Assembly: GCA_945919165.1 (NCBI GenBank) | Contig: CAMEIZ010000049.1 | Coordinates: 1 to 11,415 of the forward strand | DNA: 11,415 nt | Origin: an uncultured Traorella sp. | GTDB lineage: Bacteria > Bacillota_I > Bacilli_A > Erysipelotrichales > Erysipelotrichaceae | Direction of reading: 5' to 3' | Part shown: in pieces, positions 1 to 7,216 of the stretch | How the letters are laid out: each line of letters opens with the position of its first letter | Numbering within the stretch: position 1 is the first letter of the stretch | Translations under genes and position numbers: made by a program | Notes under the pieces: model-generated | What the model saw: only the letters and a program-made list of their open reading frames with translations | Told to the model about the DNA's origin: nothing | Databases searched by the model: none

Positions 1-479
1 ATGCAATAGGCGCTAAATTTGTGCGTACTTATGTCAGCAACAGCTATACAGGCTCATTTGGATATCAGAACTTTGATCCAGCAGAAATCTTCCGCTATCG
101 TCATGCTATAGGAGCAGATAATGTTCATGTCTATACATATTTTGAAGCTCATGGCGGAACTTGTCTGGACAGTCGTGAAGTAGCTGAGCAAATTGGTTCA
201 GGTTTTGCAGTTATGCCAATATCAGGAATGCTGATTGGCGGACCAAGAGCTGGTTTGCCGCCTGAAGAAGCACATTTCAGAAAAATTAAAGAGCAATTCC
301 CGGATAAACCACTGATCTTGGGAAGTGGATCAAATAAAAATAATATTAAAGACTTACTGCCATATTCCGATGGAGTCATTGTAGGAACAACCATTAAGAA
401 AGATGGATATTTGTATAATCCAATTGATCCTGTTCGTGCTAAAGAATTCATTGAAGCAGCCAGAGCAGTAAAAGAATAA
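1..479 (+). CDS. BtpA/SgcQ family protein, 3' part (5' end outside window)
   Basis: The reading frame is open from base 3 (Ala-Ile-Gly-Ala-Lys-Phe-Val-Arg), so the gene starts upstream of the window; the GTG at 21 is an internal Val codon, not a start. About 158 codons are visible, roughly the last 60% of a family that is usually about 260-280 residues. The C-terminal motifs LILGSGSN, DGVIVGTTIKKDG and the NPIDPVRAKEF tail are typical of BtpA/SgcQ proteins, which have a TIM-barrel fold. BtpA was first linked to photosystem I biogenesis in cyanobacteria, while SgcQ sits in an enterobacterial sugar/PTS cluster. In a Firmicute the real function is unknown, and a sugar-related role is only a guess. 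It lies 15 bases before the HAD phosphatase gene and is probably cotranscribed with it. Family assignment is fairly sure; function is not. Confidence 0.85.
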   Translation, partial: AIGAKFVRTYVSNSYTGSFGYQNFDPAEIFRYRHAIGADNVHVYTYFEAHGGTCLDSREVAEQIGSGFAVMPISGMLIGGPRAGLPPEEAHFRKIKEQFPDKPLILGSGSNKNNIKDLLPYSDGVIVGTTIKKDGYLYNPIDPVRAKEFIEAARAVKE

Positions 480-494
480 ACCATAGGAGGAGCC

Positions 495-1280
495 ATGAAA
501 TTTGTGATATTTGATATAGATGGAACTCTGTTTGATGAAGAAAAAAAGCAATTTACTCTAAGCAGTATCAATACTATAAAAAAACTTCAAAAAACAGGCT
601 GCATCATCATTATCGCAACAGGGCGTCCTCCTTTAACTTTGGATAAGCTTTGGCAGGCTGAAATTCATCCTGATTATTTGATTTGTAACAATGGACATAT
701 AGTAATAGATCATCAAGGTCAAGTCATTCTTTCAGAAAAAATCCATGAAGAATTAGTAAGAGATATCTGTGAATACTGTGAAAATAATCATTTAGGGCTG
801 ATGCTGAAATATCCTGATAGAACTTATGTGTATCTTGATCATCCGGCATTTCAAAGTATTTATGAACGTAATGTTGAGCGATTAAATAAAACCATTCTTT
901 TTTCAAATAAAATTGATCCTCATTTATTACCCAATGATGGAACTTTGGGAGCAGATATTTGTGAACAGAAAGCATTTAATCATTTTTTTAGCGATCGTAT
1001 CAGTGTTGTTAATGTGAATGATCAATACGGTGATATTCGGCTTCCCAATGTAAGCAAAAAATCAGCCTTATGTTTTTTAATGAGACAACTGAATGGAAAA
1101 GCTGAAGACTGTATTGTTTTTGGTGACAGTTTAAATGATTTGGAAATCATTCAGTGGGCTGGTATTGGAGTCGCCATGGGAAATGCTGTGGAGGAATTAA
1201 AACAGAAAAGTGATTATGTCACGAAAAGTATTGATGAAGATGGTATTCAATATGCATGTCAAAACTTACATTTAATCTAG
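495..1280 (+). CDS. Cof-type HAD-IIB family hydrolase (sugar-phosphate phosphatase-like)
   Basis: This is a 261-residue soluble protein with all four HAD motifs: motif I DIDGTLFD at residues 7-14 (the first Asp is the nucleophile), motif II in IIIATGRPP, motif III Lys in NVSKKSALCFL, and motif IV GDSLNDLEII, which binds Mg2+. The long segment between motifs II and III is the C2B cap that defines HAD subclass IIB (Cof, YidA, YwpJ types). These enzymes remove phosphate from phosphosugars, flavin mononucleotide or pyridoxal phosphate; the substrate cannot be read from the sequence. The start is supported by AGGAGG seven bases upstream. It follows the BtpA-like gene closely and is followed by a terminator, so the two form the end of an operon. 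The residue around the motif III Lys is SKKS rather than the common SKG, a minor variation. Confidence 0.9.
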   Translation: MKFVIFDIDGTLFDEEKKQFTLSSINTIKKLQKTGCIIIIATGRPPLTLDKLWQAEIHPDYLICNNGHIVIDHQGQVILSEKIHEELVRDICEYCENNHLGLMLKYPDRTYVYLDHPAFQSIYERNVERLNKTILFSNKIDPHLLPNDGTLGADICEQKAFNHFFSDRISVVNVNDQYGDIRLPNVSKKSALCFLMRQLNGKAEDCIVFGDSLNDLEIIQWAGIGVAMGNAVEELKQKSDYVTKSIDEDGIQYACQNLHLI

Positions 1281-1306
1281 AAAAAAGAGTTCGAATAATC
1301 AAACTG

Positions 1307-1331
1307 AACTGTCGATAAAACGACAGTTTTT
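1307..1331 (+). terminator. Rho-independent terminator after the HAD gene
   Basis: A perfect 8-bp stem (AACTGTCG / CGACAGTT, 1307-1314 with 1321-1328) closes an ATAAAA loop and runs into TTTTT at 1327-1331. It begins 26 bases after the HAD stop codon and separates this transcript from the ABC transporter operon. Confidence 0.85.
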
Positions 1332-1334
1332 CTG

Positions 1335-1363
1335 TTGAAAATAAGAGATGTTCGTTTTAAAAT
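1335..1363 (+). promoter_or_regulatory. Predicted sigma-A promoter of the ABC exporter operon
   Basis: TTGAAA (1335-1340), a 17-base spacer and TAAAAT (1358-1363) form a near-consensus promoter directly after the terminator. Transcription would start near 1370, giving a leader of about 20 bases that contains the AGGGG Shine-Dalgarno. The TTG at 1335, which could be read as an in-frame start codon, is therefore better explained as the -35 box. Confidence 0.7.
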
Positions 1364-1388
1364 AATTGTATTACTGCTAGGGGATGGG

Positions 1389-3143
1389 ATGATGTCAAAG
1401 AAAAAAGGAGTGTTATTTCCATATATATGGAAATATAAAATACCTTATGTATTAGGCCTTGTTACACTTTTAATTGTTGATTATGTCAATTTGTATATTC
1501 CTCAGATTACTGGGGAAATCACAGATGGACTCTCAAGTTTTTCACTTCATCTTGAAGATGTAGTAAAGCTTGTTTTTACAATGCTTTTATTTGCTTTGAT
1601 CATAGCATTAGGTAGAGTTTTATGGCGCTTTTTTATTTTTGGTACAGCAAGAAAGATTGAACATGAATTGCGTATGGATATGTTTGGTAAACTTGAGTTG
1701 TTGTCACAAAACTATTTTAATTCACATAAAACAGGAGATTTGATGACGCATTTTACCAATGATTTAGATGCTTTAAGAAATTCAATTGGTCCAGCTGTTA
1801 TCAGCAGCTTTGATGCTGTTGTTATGACAGCTTTGGTTTTATACAAAATGATGGTTTATGTTGATGCAAGATTAACTCTTATGACATTGATTCCAATGAG
1901 TGTAATTGCTGTTGGCGGGTATTATTTTGGTGAAGCCTTTGAAAGAAAATTTGCTTTGAAACAGGATGCTTTCGCAAAACTGAGTGATGCTGTTCAGGAA
2001 AGTGTTACCGGTGAGCGTGTGATCAAAGCTTTTGTTCAGGAAGATCGACAGGATGAGGTATTTAAGAAAATTAACTTATATAATAAACAAAAAAATATGG
2101 ATGTAGTTAAATTGATGGCTACATTTATGCCTTTGCTTGATTTTGTGATAGGCGTATCCTATGCTATTACAATTATTTATGGCGGTTATTTAGCTATCAC
2201 AGCTCAGATTACTTTAGGACGTTTTGTTGCTTATACGCAATATTTGGGTATGTTGGTATGGCCAATGATTGCTCTGGGTGACAGCATCACTTCTTTTTCA
2301 CAGGGAAGAGCAGCCATTGGAAGAATTTCTCAGATATTTCATGAAATTCCAGATATCCGTGATGATGAAAATCCGCTTGATGTTAATGAACTGAAAGGGG
2401 CAATTTCGATTCATGATTTAAGCTTTTCCTATGGAGAAGGACTTCCGTTGGCGATTGATTCTCTTAATTTGGAAATTAAGCAAGGTGAAACATTGGCTAT
2501 ACTTGGAAAATGTGGTCATGGAAAAACAACATTAGTTAATCTTTTGCTTCGCCTTTATGATGTCAGCAAAGGAGATATCTTATTTGATGGGCACGACATT
2601 AAAAAATTGCCTCTTAAGACTTTAAGAAGTAATATTGCCTATGTACCGCAGGACAGCTATTTATTCAGCGATACCATTGAAAAGAATATCGCATTTGGAA
2701 AAGAAAAAGTGAGTCACGAAGAAATTGTAGAAGTCTGTAAGGATGCCTGTGTTCATGATAACATCAAAGATTTTCCTGATGGCTATGAAACAGTGGTTGG
2801 TGAAAGAGGCGTTACTTTGTCAGGCGGACAAAAGCAGCGCTGTGCAATTGCCAGAGCATTTTTAAAGAATTCTCCTATTTTAATTATGGATGATTCATTA
2901 AGTGCTGTTGATACAGATACAGAAGATAACATATTAGAAAATCTGAAAAAGAAACGTCAGAATAAAACAACCATTTTGATTGCTCATCGAATTTCAACTG
3001 TAAAAAATGCTGATCATATTTTGATTTTGGATGAAGGAAGATGCGTTGAATATGGAACATTTGATGAACTGATGGCATTGAATGGTATTTTTAAGGAAAT
3101 GTACGAGAAGCAGCAGCTGGAAAAACAGCTCAGTGCGGAATAA
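1389..3143 (+). CDS. ABC exporter half-transporter with degenerate Walker B (BmrC/LmrC-like)
   Basis: This is a 584-residue fused permease-ATPase. The N-terminal half has six predicted membrane helices of the type I exporter fold; the C-terminal half is the nucleotide-binding domain. Visible motifs are Walker A GKCGHGKTT (373-381), Q-loop YVPQD, a canonical signature LSGGQKQR (477-484), Walker B ILIMDD ending at 502, and switch His533. Residue 502 is Asp where active ATPases have the catalytic Glu, the hallmark of the degenerate subunit in heterodimeric exporters such as BmrC, LmrC and TM287. With the next gene it should form a plasma-membrane drug or lipid exporter. AGGGG at 1379-1383 supports ATG 1389 or 1392; an in-frame TTG at 1335 lies in the -35 box and has no ribosome binding site. 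The His in Walker A is unusual. The transported substrate is unknown. Confidence 0.9.
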   Translation: MMSKKKGVLFPYIWKYKIPYVLGLVTLLIVDYVNLYIPQITGEITDGLSSFSLHLEDVVKLVFTMLLFALIIALGRVLWRFFIFGTARKIEHELRMDMFGKLELLSQNYFNSHKTGDLMTHFTNDLDALRNSIGPAVISSFDAVVMTALVLYKMMVYVDARLTLMTLIPMSVIAVGGYYFGEAFERKFALKQDAFAKLSDAVQESVTGERVIKAFVQEDRQDEVFKKINLYNKQKNMDVVKLMATFMPLLDFVIGVSYAITIIYGGYLAITAQITLGRFVAYTQYLGMLVWPMIALGDSITSFSQGRAAIGRISQIFHEIPDIRDDENPLDVNELKGAISIHDLSFSYGEGLPLAIDSLNLEIKQGETLAILGKCGHGKTTLVNLLLRLYDVSKGDILFDGHDIKKLPLKTLRSNIAYVPQDSYLFSDTIEKNIAFGKEKVSHEEIVEVCKDACVHDNIKDFPDGYETVVGERGVTLSGGQKQRCAIARAFLKNSPILIMDDSLSAVDTDTEDNILENLKKKRQNKTTILIAHRISTVKNADHILILDEGRCVEYGTFDELMALNGIFKEMYEKQQLEKQLSAE

Positions 3144-3150
3144 GGAGGAG
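3144..3150 (+). promoter_or_regulatory. Ribosome binding site fixing the start of the second ABC gene
   Basis: GGAGGAG lies directly after the upstream TAA stop and three bases before ATG 3154. An in-frame ATG at 3082 inside the upstream gene would add 24 residues (with a basic stretch RKCTRSSSWK) but has no comparable site, so 3154 is preferred. Confidence 0.75.
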
Positions 3151-3153
3151 AAT

Positions 3154-5196
3154 ATGGCTGAAATAATTGAAGAACAAGTTGAATCCGAATTCTCTGGAAA
3201 TATTACCCAACGTCTTTTAGCGTATGTAAAGCCTTATGTAAAACAGATGGTGATCTCAGCAATATTAGTTTTATTCATAACCGGATTTGAGCTGATTCGT
3301 CCTGTATTAATTGGAAATGCCATTGATGTGTATATCGAAGGTTATAATACACCTTATGGAATCACAGATGAAAGTGATCTGCTATTTCAGGGACAATATC
3401 TGACAAAGGATTTAGAGGGATGTCAAACATTTGCCCAATTAGTGATGGCAGAAGATCAATATTATTATTTTATGAATCTATCAAAAGCAGAAAGTGATGA
3501 ACTCTATGAGCTGACAATGGAGGAAATCATACCGGATAAAATTGATGATCATACTATTCTCATTCATGGCTTACAAGGAAATAAACTTACCAGTGAGGAA
3601 TTATCAACATTAAGAAGAAATGATTTTTACGGCATATTACGCATTGGTGTTTTATATATCATTGTTCTGTTATTAAATCTCATCTGTTCTTACGCACAGA
3701 CGATGATTCTGCAGCTGACGGGTCAGAATATTATTTATACGATTCGTGAACAGTTGTTTCATCATGTGCATTCTTTACCATTAAGATATTTTGACACCCA
3801 TCCAGTTGGCAGAATCATAACACGAATTACAAACGATGTAGAAGGTCTTCATGAAATGTATGCGACGATCCTGATCCGTTTGTTTAAAAATTCAGTTAAA
3901 ATATTGGGTTTAGCGATTGTCATGCTGAGCATTAATTTGAAACTTGCTTTGTATTCTTTTGCTATGCTGCCGCTCATTGCAATGTTAACATACATTTTTA
4001 AAACCTTATCAAGAAAGGTTCATCGCTTAGTCCGCACAAAGATATCCATGTTGAATACATTCTTAAGCGAAAACATTTCGGGAATGCGTCTGATACAGAT
4101 TTTTGCTAACGAAAAAATGAAATTTGATGAATTTTTTGAAAAAAGTAAGGATTTATATCGTACCAATATCAGACAGCTTACAATCTTTGCAATTTTTCGG
4201 CCATCCATCTATTTCTTGTCTCAGATAGCTTTAGCCATTGTTCTGTATACATCCGCAAGAAGTGTTCTAGATGGCAGTATTACTTTGGGTATCATGTATG
4301 TTTTTATTAATTACATCTCAAATTTTTTCGAACCGATACAGGACCTTGCCGAACAGTTTTCAACCTTACAGAATGCTTATGCAAGTGCTGAGAAAATATT
4401 TACCGTTTTAGATGAGAAAAATACGATTGAAGAAAAAGAAAAGCCTGTAAAATTGGGAAAAATCAAAGGAAAGATTGAATTTAAACATGTCTTCTTTGCT
4501 TATGAAAATGATGATTATGTATTAAAAGATGTTTCTTTTGTGATTCAGCCGGGAGAAAAAGTAGCCTTTGTTGGTGCAACCGGAGCAGGCAAATCCTCCA
4601 TACTAAATCTTATTGGACGATATTATGATATTCAAAAAGGTCAGATTCTGATCGATGATGTTGATATTAAAGAGTTAAGCATTCAAGAAATACGTGAAGC
4701 AATCGGTCAGGTCCAGCAGGATGTCTTTATATTTACAGGAGATATTGCAGGTAATATTCGTCTGCAGAATGAAGAAATAAGCGATGAGAAAATAAAAGAA
4801 TGTGCTAAAACAGTGAATGCTTCTCATTTTATTGAACAATTACCGAATCAGTATCATGAGCTTGTCAGTGAAAGAGGTTCAACATTATCAAGCGGTCAAA
4901 GACAACTATTATCTTTTGCAAGGACTTTGGCTTTTGATCCAAAAATTCTTGTTATGGATGAAGCAACCGCCAATATTGATACTGAAACTGAGCAATTGAT
5001 ACAGGATGCTTTGGAAAAACTGATGGAAGGCAGAACAACTATCATGGTTGCACATCGATTAAGTACGATTCAGCATGCAGACAATATTATAGTGATGCAT
5101 AAAGGAAAAATTCGTGAAATGGGTACTCATCAAGAGCTTCTTCAGCAAAATGGAATCTATAAGAAACTCTATGAACTTCAGCTTTATTCAGTATAA
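3154..5196 (+). CDS. ABC exporter half-transporter, catalytic partner with extracellular insert (BmrD/LmrD-like)
   Basis: This is a 680-residue permease-ATPase, about 100 residues longer than its partner. The excess is a hydrophilic, acidic stretch of about 95 residues (about 63-155) between the first and second membrane helices, which should lie outside the cell. From memory, BmrD of Bacillus subtilis has an extracellular domain at the same place. Walker A is GATGAGKSS (474-482), Walker B ILVMDE with the catalytic Glu603, and the switch His is 634. The signature is LSSGQRQL (578-585) rather than LSGGQ. Thus this subunit's normal Walker site pairs with the partner's normal signature to make one active ATP site, and its altered signature pairs with the partner's Asp502 to make the degenerate site. 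Only 10 bases separate the two genes, so they are cotranslated partners. Confidence 0.9.
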   Translation: MAEIIEEQVESEFSGNITQRLLAYVKPYVKQMVISAILVLFITGFELIRPVLIGNAIDVYIEGYNTPYGITDESDLLFQGQYLTKDLEGCQTFAQLVMAEDQYYYFMNLSKAESDELYELTMEEIIPDKIDDHTILIHGLQGNKLTSEELSTLRRNDFYGILRIGVLYIIVLLLNLICSYAQTMILQLTGQNIIYTIREQLFHHVHSLPLRYFDTHPVGRIITRITNDVEGLHEMYATILIRLFKNSVKILGLAIVMLSINLKLALYSFAMLPLIAMLTYIFKTLSRKVHRLVRTKISMLNTFLSENISGMRLIQIFANEKMKFDEFFEKSKDLYRTNIRQLTIFAIFRPSIYFLSQIALAIVLYTSARSVLDGSITLGIMYVFINYISNFFEPIQDLAEQFSTLQNAYASAEKIFTVLDEKNTIEEKEKPVKLGKIKGKIEFKHVFFAYENDDYVLKDVSFVIQPGEKVAFVGATGAGKSSILNLIGRYYDIQKGQILIDDVDIKELSIQEIREAIGQVQQDVFIFTGDIAGNIRLQNEEISDEKIKECAKTVNASHFIEQLPNQYHELVSERGSTLSSGQRQLLSFARTLAFDPKILVMDEATANIDTETEQLIQDALEKLMEGRTTIMVAHRLSTIQHADNIIVMHKGKIREMGTHQELLQQNGIYKKLYELQLYSV

Positions 5197-5397
5197 AAAT
5201 GAATAAGTTTAACTAAAACAAAGTTAAAATGGTTATAAAAAGATCCATCAATTTTATGACTCATTTAAGCTATTTCTTGTTGTGATATTCTTTCAAAACA
5301 AGATCTATTAAAATCAAAATGAATTTCATGTCAATCAGAGTCTGAAGAATTAAAATAGCTAGAAATTAAGCGTTGTTTTAATATTTTTATATGTAAA
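5197..5397 (+). other. Non-coding spacer between the ABC operon and the GntR gene
   Basis: No convincing gene or RNA is visible on either strand. Two AT-rich hairpins follow the ABC stop codon: TTTAACT/AGTTAAA (5208-5214 with 5222-5228), and a 10-bp stem with two G-U pairs (5231-5240 with 5252-5261). Neither is followed by a T run, so neither is a convincing terminator, although termination of the ABC transcript is expected somewhere here. Confidence 0.4.
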
Positions 5398-5420
5398 TGA
5401 GTACGCTTTCATGATAATAT
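5392..5420 (+). promoter_or_regulatory. Possible promoter of the GntR gene overlapping an imperfect cre box
   Basis: An extended -10 (TGATAATAT, 5412-5420) lies 17 bases after a weak -35 (TGTAAA, 5392-5397). Between them, 5398-5411 (TGAGTACGCTTTCA) matches the B. subtilis cre consensus TGWAARCGYTWNCW at 12 of 14 positions. If used, transcription would start only a few bases from the ribosome binding site. This is a weak call on its own, helped by the perfect cre at the next promoter. Confidence 0.4.
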
Positions 5421-5437
5421 ATCTGTGAGGTGATACC

Positions 5438-6151
5438 ATGCAGAAAGTAGTAAAATATTTACAGATTGAAAAAGATATCATTTCAGCGATCAAAAACGGA
5501 GAACTCAAACCGGGAGATAAAGTTGACAGTGAATCTGTACTGAAAAAGAAATATAATGTATCAACAATTACGGTTCGTAAAGCTTTCGCAGATCTGATTA
5601 ATCAGGGATATCTTTATGGTGTTCAAGGTGCTGGAACTTTTGTGACAAAAAAGAAAATGATTCGTGGTCTGACCTCAATCTCATTTTCAGAAGAACTTCT
5701 TCAGCAGGGCTATACCATAGACATGCATATTAACTCAATCGAGGAAATACAAAATCCAGATATTGCTGAAAAGCTGGGCATTAGTGAACAGGCTAAAATG
5801 ATTAAAATTGAGCGTGTTCGTTTAGCTAACAATGAACCGGTAGCCTATCATATTTCTTATGTATCCGCAGATTTGATTACATTAACACAAGCTGAATCGC
5901 TGAAAAGAACACGTTCTTTCTATAAAACACTCAATGAAGCACATTTGTATCCTGCATGGGTGAATGAGAATTATTCTGTGAAGTATATTACAGACAGCAA
6001 TATTTATACACAAATGAATGTAAAGAATGGTTATCCCGCTTTCTTTATTCGTCGTACAGCTTATGATGATCAGGATAATATCCTTGAGTATTCTGAAACT
6101 TATTTTAATTCTGACTGGTATTCAGTTACAGTGAATATAAAAGCTCAATAA
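5438..6151 (+). CDS. GntR family transcriptional regulator, HutC subfamily (UTRA domain)
   Basis: This 237-residue regulator has an N-terminal winged helix-turn-helix (about residues 8-73) with the typical GntR pattern GELKPGDKVDSESVLKKKY, then STITVRKAFADLINQGYLYG and the wing GAGTFV. A C-terminal UTRA ligand-binding domain follows (about 85-235; AYHISYVSADL and the terminal YSETYFNSDWYSV are characteristic). UTRA regulators commonly bind phosphorylated sugars, as NagR/YvoA does with amino-sugar phosphates, and usually repress a neighbouring uptake operon. Here it precedes the GNAT-PIG-L-MurQ-PTS genes, so it is the natural local repressor, with the imported sugar phosphate as possible inducer. 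The start is set by GAGGTGAT at 5427-5434. It ends in its own terminator, so it is transcribed apart from the operon. Confidence 0.92.
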   Translation: MQKVVKYLQIEKDIISAIKNGELKPGDKVDSESVLKKKYNVSTITVRKAFADLINQGYLYGVQGAGTFVTKKKMIRGLTSISFSEELLQQGYTIDMHINSIEEIQNPDIAEKLGISEQAKMIKIERVRLANNEPVAYHISYVSADLITLTQAESLKRTRSFYKTLNEAHLYPAWVNENYSVKYITDSNIYTQMNVKNGYPAFFIRRTAYDDQDNILEYSETYFNSDWYSVTVNIKAQ

Positions 6152-6179
6152 AGTTGGTCATAATTGATCAGCTTTTTTT
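6151..6179 (+). terminator. Rho-independent terminator after the GntR gene
   Basis: A 10-bp stem including two G-U pairs (6151-6160 with 6165-6174) closes a TAAT loop and continues into a run of seven T (6173-6179). The stem begins at the last base of the GntR stop codon. Confidence 0.85.
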
Positions 6180-6191
6180 AATAAAATTATA

Positions 6192-6205
6192 TGAAAACGC
6201 TTGCA
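6192..6205 (+). promoter_or_regulatory. Catabolite-responsive element (cre, CcpA site)
   Basis: TGAAAACGCTTGCA matches the B. subtilis cre consensus TGWAARCGYTWNCW at all 14 positions. It overlaps the -35 box of the operon promoter (6201-6206), where CcpA bound to HPr-Ser-P would block RNA polymerase. The GNAT-to-PTS operon is therefore predicted to be off when a preferred sugar is present. Confidence 0.8.
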
Positions 6206-6228
6206 TTTCGTAATGAGCGTGCTATAAT
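6201..6228 (+). promoter_or_regulatory. Sigma-A promoter of the GNAT-PIG-L-MurQ-PTS operon
   Basis: TTGCAT (6201-6206), a 16-base spacer and a perfect TATAAT (6223-6228) preceded by TGC (extended -10, 6220-6222). Transcription would start near 6235, leaving a leader of about 40 bases that contains the tandem repeat at 6244-6261. Confidence 0.85.
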
Positions 6229-6243
6229 GAAAGTGAAGATAAT

Positions 6244-6261
6244 ATATTAACATATTAACAT
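6244..6261. repeat. Tandem repeat ATATTAAC x2 in the operon leader, possible operator
   Basis: Two exact copies of ATATTAAC (6244-6251 and 6252-6259) plus AT sit between the predicted transcription start and the ribosome binding site. The overlapping TAATATATTA (6240-6249) is a perfect palindrome. The position just downstream of the promoter suits a repressor operator, with the neighbouring GntR protein the obvious candidate, but the sequence does not resemble a known UTRA-regulator operator and AT-rich repeats arise by chance. Confidence 0.45.
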
Positions 6262-6276
6262 GTGGAGGAACCCGAT

Positions 6277-7215
6277 ATGAGGATCAGTCATTATAGCCAG
6301 AAATATGAAGCAGAAGTTGTTGCATGTTGGAATCGAAATTGTGTTTTTGATCCGATTGATGTGAAAAAATTTAGAAAACAGGCATTGTTTGATGATAATT
6401 TTGATGCCGATCTATGTTTTGTTGCATTAGAAAATGATCATGTGATTGGATTTGCGATGGCAACCAAAAGAAAATTTCCTTATTTGGAAAGAGGATTGGA
6501 ACCAGAACGTGGTTGGATCAATGTTATGTTTGTTGATGAAGAATTTCGTCATCAGGGAATAGGACAACAGCTGTTGGATCAAATGGAATCTGCATTAAAG
6601 GAGTTAGGAGTAAAAAATATAACTCTTGGAGCTTATTCTCCTAATTATTTTTTCTGGGGAGTAGATCCAGTCCATTACAGTGAAGCTGTTACTTTCTTTG
6701 AAAAAAATGGCTATCAGGCATTAGATCTTCATTATTCAATGGGAAAGGATTTGCATGGATATCAAATTCCCAAGGAAACCTTGGAAAAGAAAAAGAAGGC
6801 TGAAGAATTAGGTTATCAGTTTATTAATTTTGATTATCAATATGCATTAGAACTTTTGGATTTTCTAAAAAGAGAATTTGGTGGAGGATGGAAACGTAAT
6901 GCTTTGATGTCTATGCAAAAACAAAGAGCTGAAGATGAAATCCTTCTTGTTCTGGACAAAGATAATCAAATCGTGGCATTCTGCACAAGAGCTATAGATG
7001 ATAATCCAATGCGCTTTGGACCAATAGGAGTAAGTAAAAATCATCGTAATGCCGGATTAGGAAGCATCTTATTGGATCTGGGATGTTATGAGATGGCGAA
7101 AAAGGGAATTTATCGAATGTATTTTGTGACAACAGATGAGCCAGGAAAACGTTATTATTTAAGACACGGTTTAAGTGTGATTCGAACAACAGTTGAGTAT
7201 AGAAAGGATATTTAA
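6277..7215 (+). CDS. Tandem-domain GNAT family N-acetyltransferase
   Basis: This 312-residue protein carries two GNAT folds in a row. The first spans about residues 1-165, with an acetyl-CoA pyrophosphate-binding loop RHQGIGQQ at 91-98 preceded by strand WINVMFVDEEF. The second spans about 185-312, with RNAGLGS at 257-263 preceded by FGPIGVSKNH. GNAT enzymes move an acetyl group from acetyl-CoA to an amine. Here the acceptor may be an amino sugar or a peptide, judged only from the neighbours. ATG 6277 is chosen because GGAGG at 6264-6268 lies eight bases upstream; the in-frame GTG at 6262 would place that site inside the coding region. It is the first gene of the operon, and the next begins two bases after its stop. 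Whether both domains are active cannot be judged. Confidence 0.85.
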   Translation: MRISHYSQKYEAEVVACWNRNCVFDPIDVKKFRKQALFDDNFDADLCFVALENDHVIGFAMATKRKFPYLERGLEPERGWINVMFVDEEFRHQGIGQQLLDQMESALKELGVKNITLGAYSPNYFFWGVDPVHYSEAVTFFEKNGYQALDLHYSMGKDLHGYQIPKETLEKKKKAEELGYQFINFDYQYALELLDFLKREFGGGWKRNALMSMQKQRAEDEILLVLDKDNQIVAFCTRAIDDNPMRFGPIGVSKNHRNAGLGSILLDLGCYEMAKKGIYRMYFVTTDEPGKRYYLRHGLSVIRTTVEYRKDI

Positions 7216-7216
7216 T

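Noticed and set aside
149..571. Minus-strand open frame of 140 codons
   Set aside because: It lies opposite the BtpA-like and HAD genes, has no ribosome binding site and resembles no family; it is a shadow.
5208..5261. AT-rich hairpins after the ABC operon as terminators
   Set aside because: Stems are almost all A-T with no T run following, so they do not meet the usual intrinsic terminator pattern.
5276..5302. Inverted repeat CTTGTT...AACAAG as an operator
   Set aside because: Only six bases per arm with a 16-base gap in AT-rich DNA; easily chance.
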